The notes under the pieces: model-generated
Databases searched by the model: none
The model's input: only the letters and a program-made list of their open reading frames with translations
Told to the model about the DNA's origin: nothing
Shown: positions 6,486 through 10,131 of the stretch, piece by piece
Layout of the letters: every line of letters starts with the position of its first letter
How positions within the stretch are numbered: the first letter of the stretch is position 1
NCBI GenBank assembly: GCA_002391525.1
Contig: DGFE01000270.1
Location: forward strand, 1-10,131
Reading direction: 5' to 3'
Length of the DNA: 10,131 bases
From: Competibacteraceae bacterium UBA3908
GTDB taxonomy: Bacteria > Pseudomonadota > Gammaproteobacteria > Competibacterales > Competibacteraceae
Position numbers and translations under genes: made by a program

Positions 6486-9400
6486 TTACGCCGGCCCTTC
6501 CTGACGATAACGGATCCAGTCGGCCAGGGCGTTGGCGCTCATCGGGTTGGCGACGTGATAGCCCTGCACGATAGGGCAATGCTGTTCGCGCAGGATGGCC
6601 AGCTGCTCGGCGGTTTCCACGGCCTCGGCGACCACGCGCAAGCCGAAGGTGTTGCCAATGGCGTTGATGCTGGCGGCGATGGCGCGGCTGTCCGGGCTGG
6701 TGGCCAGTTCGGCGATGAAACGCTGGTCGATTTTCAGCTCGTCGATGGGGTAGGACCGCAAACAGGCCAGTGAGGAATAACCGGCGCCGAAGTCGTCGAT
6801 GCTGATGCTCAGACCGATCCGTTTGATTTCGTCCAGAATGGTCCGGGCGTGCGCGGCGTCATCCAGCAGGGCATCCTCGGTCAGCTCGATGCTCAGCCGG
6901 GCCGGATCGATGGCGTAGCGGCTGATGCATTCGTGCAGGGTGGCCAGGATTTGCGCGTGGCGGAAATGCCGGGCCGCGACGTTGAACGAAACGCGCAGCG
7001 GCGGCAGCCTGATGTGATCCCAACTCAGGATTTGGCGGCAGATCTGGTTGATGAGCCACTGGCTCAGGGTGATGATCAGGGTGGATTGTTCGGCGATGGG
7101 AATGAAGTCGGCGGGCGCGACGTAGGAACCGTTCGCGCGCCGCCAGCGCAGCAGTGCCTCGACCCCGACGATCTGCCGGCTGCGCAGATCGAGTTGCGGC
7201 TGATAGTGCAGGAACAGTTCATCCTTTTCCAGCGCGTGGCGCAACGCGCTCTCCAACTCCAGCCGCTGCGAGGCGGCGCCGGCCATGCCGGTGGTGAAAA
7301 ACTGGAAGGTATTCTTGCCGGTTTCCTTGGCGCGGTACATCGCGGCGTCGGCATTGCGCAGCAGGGTCGCGGTATCGGGTCCATCGTCGGGATAAACGGC
7401 GATGCCGATGCTGCAGCCGACGAACACATCGCGGTTGGCGATGCGAAAGGGCCGGGCGAAGGTTTCGAGGACCCGCGCGGCGGCCAGGGAGACCTCGTGC
7501 TTCTCGATATCCTCCAGCAGGAAGGTGAATTCGTCGCCGCCCAGCCGCGCTACCGTGTCCGCCACCCGGACACAGCCTTTCAACCGCTCGGCGGCTTCGA
7601 TCAGGAGCTGGTCGCCGTAGTGGTGGCCCAGGGTGTCGTTGACGGTCTTGAAGTTGTCGAGGTCGATGAACAGGATCGCCAGCAGGCAATCGCTGCGTTC
7701 CAGTCGGGCCAGCGCGTGCCGCAGGCGGTCGAGGTACAGGCTGCGGTTCGGCAGGCCGGTCAACTCGTCGTGAGTGGCCAGGAATTCCATCCGCTGGTGC
7801 GATTCGCGGATCAGGGTGATGTCGCTGAAGGTGGCCACATAGTTCAGCACGGCGTTGTCGGCGTCGCGGACGGCGTTGATGCTCAGCCAGGCCAGATACT
7901 CCTCGCCGTCCTTGCGGCGGTCCCAGATTTCACCCTGCCACCAGCCCTGGCTTTCCAGGTGGCTCCACATCGCCCGATAAAACGCGGCATCGTGCCGACC
8001 GGATTGCAGCAGACGAGGGGTTTGGCCGACCGCCTCCTCGCGGCTGTAGCCGGTGATCGCCTGGAAGGCGCCGTTGACGGTGAGGATCCGCAGGTCCCGG
8101 TCGGTCACCATGACCCCCTCGGCGGTGCGGTCGATCATCCGGGCCGCCAACCGCAATTGTTCCTCGATCCGTTTGCGCTCGGTGATGTCGAGCGCCTGGG
8201 TGCAGACCGCGACCACGGCGCCGTCTTCCGACAACAGCGGAAACCGGATCGCCAGCAGCGAACGCGGGTTGCCGCCCAGAACCAAGACGTCCTCGGATTG
8301 CACCGCTCCCCGCCGGCGCATCACCTCCAGCTCCTTGTTGCGGAACGATTCCGCGATGTCGTGGGGGAAAACCTGATAGTCGGTTCGCCCGAGCACGAAT
8401 TCGGCGCGCAGGTCGAACAACCGCTCGAACTGAGTGTTGACGAACTCGTAGCGACCGACCGCGTCCTTGATCATGAACACGGCGATGGAATTGTTCATGA
8501 CCGCCAGTAGCTTTTCCTGATCGGCGCGCAGGCGGCGCTGGGCCTCGACCAGGACGGTGTTGTCGAGCAGGGTGACGATGACGCCGCGCAACTCCTGGTT
8601 GTTGCCCAGATGCGGATTGACGCGCAGCACGTAATGGCGGTTTTCGCCGGCGAGTTCCCGCACCACGCTCTGCCGGCGCAGCAGCACCTCCTCGATGGTC
8701 CGGCTGAAATCCGGCACGCCCGTTGGCCAGGCGGCTTCCCGCAGGCTGGCGCCGATGGCCGCGGCGCCCAGCCGGAACAATTGCGCCGCCGGCTGGTTGA
8801 AGCGAGTGAGCTGAAGTTGATGATCGACCGCGAGCAGGGGGAAATCCAGGCTGTTCTGGATGCTTTGCAACTCGGCGTTGGTTTCCTCCAACTCGGTGGT
8901 TTTGACCTGCAATTCCTCGTTGAGGGTCGTCAGCTCCTCGTTGGTCGATTGCAGTTCCTCGTTGGACGCCTCCAGTTCCTCGTTGGAGGATTGCAGTTCC
9001 TCGTTGGCGGCCTGCACCTCCTCGTTGAGCGCCTGCATTTCCTCGTTGGAGGTTTCCAGTTCCTCGACCAGGGTTTGCAGGTGCTCGCGGGTGGCGGTCA
9101 GTTCGTCTTCCAGTTCCTTTTGGCTGTTGCTGGCCGTGCCCTTGCGGCGGTTCGCCGGGACCGGAGCCGGGGCCGGCTCGAAGCAGACCAGGAACAATTT
9201 TTCGGCGCTCGCGTCCGCCAGCGGATGGACCGAGACGCGCACCGGCGCGACGGCCGGTTCACCCTTGAGCGTGCGCGACCGACCCTGGATCGAGACCTGC
9301 TTGCGGTTGACCTGAAAGATGAGCGTCTGGATGTCGGTGCGCAGTTCGGAGCGGATCAGGCTGAGCAGATCGAAACTGGGTTTGCCGGAGGGAATGGTCA

Positions 9401-10131
9401 GATAGCGGCTGACGTCGCCGTGAATGTGCTTGATCTGCAACTGGCTGTTGACCAGCAGGCTGACCGGCGCGAACAGGCGGGCGGCGGTTTCCAGCAGCAG
9501 CTCGTTCAAGTCCTTGGAATGGCGCTGAGAGGGCTTGCGCGGCTCGGTTGCCGGCTGGAACTGCGGTCCGGCCTGGAACAGCAGCTTTTGGCCGCCGCCG
9601 CGGCGCCGATAGATGCGGGCCTCCTTGTCCACCACGTCGAACAGCGATTCCTGATGGAGTACGCTTTCGGACCGGCCCAGGAACAAATAACCGCCGGGCC
9701 GCAGACCATACTGGAACACCGCCAGGATGCGTGCCTGCAACTCGCTGCGGAAGTAAATCAGTACGTTGCGGCAACTGATCAGATCCAGCCGCAGGAACGG
9801 CGGGTCCTGCGCCAGGTCCTGGCGGGCGAAGATCACCAGCTCCCGCAGGTGCTTGGCCAGTTCGTAGCGGTCGCCGTGGGTGACGAAATGGCTGCGAATT
9901 TGCTGGGGAGAGAGATCGGCCAGGCTGGAGGCCGCGAACAGCGCCCGCCGCGCCGCCGTCATGGCGTCGAGATCGATGTCGGTGGCGAAAATCTGCACGC
10001 GGTACTGGTCGAGATGGGCGCCCAGCTGCTCGGCGAACAGGATGGCGATGGAGTAGGCTTCCTCGCCGGTGGCGCAACCCGGCACCCAGACCCGGATTTC
10101 CTCGCCGGGCTGCTTGTCGGCCACGATGCGG
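6486..10131 (-). CDS. CheR-PAS-coiled coil-PAS3-GGDEF-EAL signalling fusion (5' partial)
   Basis: This is a giant soluble sensor protein; 1,214 residues are visible and the N-terminus lies beyond the window. Numbering starts at the in-frame GTG at 10124, which is internal and not the start: RI precedes it and the CheR SAM-binding motif follows at once. Domains in order are a CheR methyltransferase (VWVPGCATGEEAYS at 12-25, FATDIDLDAM, SCRNVLIYF; to about 175), a PAS-like region (about 210-315), a heptad coiled coil (about 333-421), and PAS domains at about 422-525, 530-650 and 655-775. Then come GGDEF (DELTGLPNR near 786, GGDEF at 862-866) and EAL (about 965-1205). The cyclase motif is intact, with the inhibitory RVAD placed five residues before GGDEF. 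EAL residues are also present: EALLRW (989), FNVAARH, ELTE, DDFGAGYSSL, LKIDQRF, VAEAVET, QGY. It could therefore make and degrade cyclic-di-GMP, and probably methylate a protein. A CheB domain is commonly found before this CheR type but cannot be seen here. Confidence 0.93.
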   Translation of the reverse strand, partial: RIVADKQPGEEIRVWVPGCATGEEAYSIAILFAEQLGAHLDQYRVQIFATDIDLDAMTAARRALFAASSLADLSPQQIRSHFVTHGDRYELAKHLRELVIFARQDLAQDPPFLRLDLISCRNVLIYFRSELQARILAVFQYGLRPGGYLFLGRSESVLHQESLFDVVDKEARIYRRRGGGQKLLFQAGPQFQPATEPRKPSQRHSKDLNELLLETAARLFAPVSLLVNSQLQIKHIHGDVSRYLTIPSGKPSFDLLSLIRSELRTDIQTLIFQVNRKQVSIQGRSRTLKGEPAVAPVRVSVHPLADASAEKLFLVCFEPAPAPVPANRRKGTASNSQKELEDELTATREHLQTLVEELETSNEEMQALNEEVQAANEELQSSNEELEASNEELQSTNEELTTLNEELQVKTTELEETNAELQSIQNSLDFPLLAVDHQLQLTRFNQPAAQLFRLGAAAIGASLREAAWPTGVPDFSRTIEEVLLRRQSVVRELAGENRHYVLRVNPHLGNNQELRGVIVTLLDNTVLVEAQRRLRADQEKLLAVMNNSIAVFMIKDAVGRYEFVNTQFERLFDLRAEFVLGRTDYQVFPHDIAESFRNKELEVMRRRGAVQSEDVLVLGGNPRSLLAIRFPLLSEDGAVVAVCTQALDITERKRIEEQLRLAARMIDRTAEGVMVTDRDLRILTVNGAFQAITGYSREEAVGQTPRLLQSGRHDAAFYRAMWSHLESQGWWQGEIWDRRKDGEEYLAWLSINAVRDADNAVLNYVATFSDITLIRESHQRMEFLATHDELTGLPNRSLYLDRLRHALARLERSDCLLAILFIDLDNFKTVNDTLGHHYGDQLLIEAAERLKGCVRVADTVARLGGDEFTFLLEDIEKHEVSLAAARVLETFARPFRIANRDVFVGCSIGIAVYPDDGPDTATLLRNADAAMYRAKETGKNTFQFFTTGMAGAASQRLELESALRHALEKDELFLHYQPQLDLRSRQIVGVEALLRWRRANGSYVAPADFIPIAEQSTLIITLSQWLINQICRQILSWDHIRLPPLRVSFNVAARHFRHAQILATLHECISRYAIDPARLSIELTEDALLDDAAHARTILDEIKRIGLSISIDDFGAGYSSLACLRSYPIDELKIDQRFIAELATSPDSRAIAASINAIGNTFGLRVVAEAVETAEQLAILREQHCPIVQGYHVANPMSANALADWIRYRQEGPA
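8911..9078 (-). repeat. Eight tandem 21-bp units encoding heptad coiled coil
   Basis: Eight consecutive 21-bp units, each with a core close to TCCTCGTTGG on the + strand, lie inside the sensor gene and encode seven-residue repeats around NEEL/NEEV/NEEM (about residues 350-405). They form the central part of a longer acidic coiled coil (about 333-421) between the CheR/PAS part and the downstream PAS domains. The unit is exactly seven codons, so gain or loss of units keeps both the frame and the heptad phase. This coiled coil is typical of CheB/CheR-PAS fusions. Confidence 0.9.

Noticed and set aside
6849..8510. Long open frame on the + strand (553 codons) inside the sensor gene
   Set aside because: It is antisense to the PAS-GGDEF-EAL coding region with clear conserved motifs. 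The + strand translation resembles no family and is a codon-bias artefact.
8860..9315. + strand frame encoding serine/leucine repeats (SSSLE-like)
   Set aside because: It is the mirror of the NEEL heptad repeats on the - strand and has no independent support.
10122..10124. GTG as the start codon of the sensor gene
   Set aside because: The residues right after it are the middle of a CheR domain (SAM-binding motif), and the frame stays open to the window edge, so the gene starts beyond the window.

Overview
The window is GC-rich DNA from what looks like a gammaproteobacterium. The DUF3301-type protein, the E. coli-length ParE and the CheR/PAS/GGDEF/EAL sensor fusion all fit that group. A Competibacter- or Chromatiales-like lineage is plausible but is inference only. 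There are seven protein-coding genes and no functional rRNA or tRNA gene. Both outermost genes run off the window.

Left part (1-4373, + strand). A membrane-attached GTPase with a DUF697-like C-terminus (5' end missing) is followed 4 bp later by a small DUF3301 membrane protein. Next is a crotonase-fold enzyme that I identify as BadI, the ring-cleaving 2-ketocyclohexanecarboxyl-CoA hydrolase of anaerobic benzoate/cyclohexanecarboxylate degradation. Its proposed catalytic residues S138, D140 and Y235 fall at the expected positions. Then comes parE, topoisomerase IV subunit B. These genes are close together, but no shared function is evident.

Middle part (4374-6485). Composition drops visibly after parE. 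A short, leaderless NodB-type polysaccharide deacetylase overlaps, by ATGA, a gene for an exported, cysteine-containing beta-propeller-like protein that I cannot name. This two-gene unit looks like an accessory insertion and is the most novel part of the window. The 210 bp after it holds a perfect 8-bp inverted repeat, resembling a dispersed palindromic repeat family, and a degenerate match to the 3' end of a tRNA-Ser gene. The latter could be an old integration scar.

Right part (6486-10131, - strand). One very large gene, entering from beyond the window, encodes a CheR methyltransferase domain, a PAS-like region, a long heptad coiled coil, three PAS domains, then GGDEF and EAL domains. The GGDEF, its inhibitory RxxD site and the EAL residues all look intact. 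It is a soluble sensor linking chemotaxis-type methylation modules to cyclic-di-GMP turnover. It converges on the accessory pair.
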